From Natranaerovirga pectinivora (GTDB lineage: Bacteria > Bacillota > Clostridia > Lachnospirales > DSM-24629): a stretch of DNA of 64,000 bases. The translations under genes were made by a program, and so were the position numbers. Of this stretch, positions 62,254-64,000 are shown one piece after another (positions within the stretch are counted from its first letter, which is position 1; every line of letters starts with the position of its first letter). The stretch covers positions 124,001-188,000 of the forward strand of contig NZ_SMAL01000001.1 in the NCBI RefSeq assembly GCF_004342165.1, read 5' to 3'. The notes beneath the pieces were generated by a model that saw only the letters and a program-made list of their open reading frames with translations, had not been told where the DNA came from and did no database searches.

Positions 62254-63915
62254 TTGGCCAAAGAAAATTCAAAAGTAAAAATTATTCCTTTAGGTGGTTT
62301 AGAGCAAATTGGAATGAACATCACTGCTTTTGAGTATGAAGACAATATTATCATTGTTGACTGTGGAATAGCGTTTCCAGAAGATGAAATGTTAGGGATA
62401 GATTTAGTAATACCAGATTTTACTTATCTAAAAAATAATGTTGACAAGATTAAAGGTGTCGTACTTACTCATGGGCACGAAGATCATATAGGATCTTTAC
62501 CATATTTATTAAAGGAAATGAATGTTCCTATATATGGAACAAAATTAACAATTGGGTTAGTAGAAAACAAGTTAAAAGAACACAATTTGATAAAAACGAC
62601 TAGAAGAAAAGTTGTTAAACAAGGACAAACAATTGTATTAGGTAACTTCAAAATTGAATTTATTAGAAGTAACCATAGTATTGCTGATGCTGTAGCCCTT
62701 GCTATAACAACACCAGCAGGTATTATCATTCATTCAGGAGATTTTAAAATTGATTATACACCTGTATTTGGTGAGGTAATTAATTTGCAAAGATTTGCTG
62801 AATACGGTAAAAAAGGTGTTCTGGCATTTTTATGTGATAGCACAAATGTTGAAAGACCTGGATATACAATGTCTGAGAAAACCGTTGGTAAGGCATTTGA
62901 TAATATATTTTCTGAAAACAGAAGAAGCAGAATTATTATTGCAACCTTTGCTTCCAATGTTGATAGGGTACAACAAGTCATTAACTCTGCTGTAAAATTT
63001 AAAAGAAAAATGGTTGTAGAAGGCAGAAGTATGATTAATGTTGTTAATACTGCTAAAGAGTTAGGTTATCTTAAAATACCTAGTGATATGTTAATAGATG
63101 TAGAAGAAATGAAAAACTATAGAGACGATCAAATTGTAATCATTTCTACTGGTAGTCAAGGAGAGCCTATGGCAGCTTTATCTCGTATGGCATCCAATAA
63201 CCATAGAAGAATTACAATTAAGCCTGGGGATATGGTAGTGTTAAGTTCAACCCCTATACCAGGGAATGAAAAAACAGTTTCAAGAGTAATTAATGAATTA
63301 TTTAGAAAAGGTGCAAAAGTAATATTCCAAGATACCCATGTATCAGGACATGCTTGCCAAGAAGAAATAAAACTGCTTCATACACTAGTAAAACCAAAAT
63401 ACTTTATTCCAGTTCATGGAGAATATAGACATTTAATCAAACACGCTGAATTAGCTGAAGATTTAGGTGTTAAAAAAGATAATATCTTTATTTTATCACC
63501 AGGAGATATATTAGAACTAGATAATGAATCTGGTGGATTAACAGGTAGAGTGCCAGCTGAGGCTGTGCTAGTAGATGGTCTAGGGGTGGGAGATGTTGGT
63601 AACATCGTTCTAAGAGACCGACAACATTTATCACAAAATGGATTAATTATTGTTGTTGTAACACTAAGAAAACACTCAGCAGAAGTTGTTGCAGGACCTG
63701 ATATTATATCACGTGGATTTGTGTATGTTAGGGAATCTGAGACATTAATTGAAGATGCAAAGAATGTGATCAGAGAAGCGCTTAACCAATGTTTAAGTAA
63801 AAACATTACAGATTGGTCTAGAATAAAAACAGCATTAAAAGATGCTTTAAGTGAGTTCTTATGGAAACAAACGAAAAGAAATCCTATGATTCTACCAATT
63901 ATAATGGAACTTTAG
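62254..63915 (+). CDS. rnj: Ribonuclease J
   Basis: A 553-residue metallo-beta-lactamase/beta-CASP nuclease with both 5'-3' exo- and endonuclease activities. IIPLGGLEQIGMNITAFEYE is the RNase J opening (split: IIPLGGLEQIGMN, about 10-22), then VDCGIAFPEDEMLGID, the zinc site THGHEDHIGSL (about 72-82), the beta-CASP motifs STGSQGEPMAALSRM (about 303-317) and VSGHACQEEIKLL (about 365-377). TTG start with GGAGGTGG nine bases before. J1 versus J2 cannot be decided. Confidence 0.96.
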   Translation: MAKENSKVKIIPLGGLEQIGMNITAFEYEDNIIIVDCGIAFPEDEMLGIDLVIPDFTYLKNNVDKIKGVVLTHGHEDHIGSLPYLLKEMNVPIYGTKLTIGLVENKLKEHNLIKTTRRKVVKQGQTIVLGNFKIEFIRSNHSIADAVALAITTPAGIIIHSGDFKIDYTPVFGEVINLQRFAEYGKKGVLAFLCDSTNVERPGYTMSEKTVGKAFDNIFSENRRSRIIIATFASNVDRVQQVINSAVKFKRKMVVEGRSMINVVNTAKELGYLKIPSDMLIDVEEMKNYRDDQIVIISTGSQGEPMAALSRMASNNHRRITIKPGDMVVLSSTPIPGNEKTVSRVINELFRKGAKVIFQDTHVSGHACQEEIKLLHTLVKPKYFIPVHGEYRHLIKHAELAEDLGVKKDNIFILSPGDILELDNESGGLTGRVPAEAVLVDGLGVGDVGNIVLRDRQHLSQNGLIIVVVTLRKHSAEVVAGPDIISRGFVYVRESETLIEDAKNVIREALNQCLSKNITDWSRIKTALKDALSEFLWKQTKRNPMILPIIMEL

Positions 63916-63948
63916 AATCATTTGTTTTTAACAAACGAGGGTGACGAT

Positions 63949-64000
63949 ATGGGAAAAAAAGTAATGCATACTACTTTAAGAATGATATTAAAAATCTTAT
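63949..64000 (+). CDS. Start of a further gene (3' end outside window)
   Basis: GAGGGTGA precedes an ATG at 63949; 17 codons remain in the window (MGKKVMHTTLRMILKIL), a basic and hydrophobic start like a membrane anchor or signal. Too short to identify. Confidence 0.55.
   Translation, partial: MGKKVMHTTLRMILKIL

Overview
The window is AT-rich, with long polar blocks of genes almost all on the + strand. It suggests the chromosome of an anaerobic, endospore-forming, low-GC Firmicute (Clostridia, perhaps Lachnospirales-like). Support for this: spoIIGA-sigE-sigG, gpr, two spoIIP genes, a GerW/YtfJ protein and a Spo0E-like protein for sporulation; an oxygen-sensitive type 2-oxoacid:ferredoxin oxidoreductase; a CIRCE-controlled hrcA-grpE-dnaK-dnaJ operon; and a MurE with the DNPR motif of meso-diaminopimelate ligases. 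I cannot name the genus. No rRNA, tRNA, CRISPR array, transposase or phage gene was seen.

Layout. 1-1384: end of one ABC-2 permease and a complete second one. 1477-8712: an aryl-acid operon with a Na+ symporter, two phenylacetate-CoA ligase paralogues around iorA-iorB, and an ACT-domain protein. 8714-11666: a repeat-containing gap, then an amino-acid ABC transporter whose binding protein has its two halves in reversed (circularly permuted) order. 11697-16354: genes of unknown function, membrane proteins (DUF1461, DUF2953) and the sporulation protein GerW/YtfJ. 16370-17746 (minus strand): ychF and a new 56-aa membrane miniprotein. 18035-19262: lgt and a small spo0E-like gene. 19272-36721: a dcw cell-wall/division cluster (mraZ, rsmH, ftsL, two transpeptidase PBPs, murE, murF, mraY, murD, ftsW/spoVE, murA, ftsQ, ftsZ). 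It is headed by MraZ boxes and interrupted by an orphan solute-binding-protein gene bounded by hairpins. murG, murC, murB and ftsA are absent from it. 36724-45325: sporulation block (spoIIGA, sigE, sigG, ylmC/ymxH, nrdR, rpsT on the minus strand, gpr, tandem spoIIP). 45406-58224: lepA, hemW, the heat-shock operon with prmA and rsmE, a lone CheY-like receiver, and cysteine desulfurase-thiI. 58314-64000: an HPr-like protein without the phosphorylatable His, mtaB, ireB-ruvX-yrzB, fur, RNase J and the start of one more gene.

The most unusual items are: (1) the circularly permuted amino-acid-binding protein at 9237-10076; (2) a family of multi-hairpin noncoding repeats, each sitting just after a Rho-independent terminator (8714, 36724, 40650, 42358); (3) the solute-binding-protein gene inside the dcw cluster; (4) a nested hairpin element at 55615-55835 next to a cysteine desulfurase gene whose first ~350 bp use very different codons from the rest; (5) a spoIIG promoter with a 21-bp spacer, resembling the Spo0A-dependent promoter of Bacillus.
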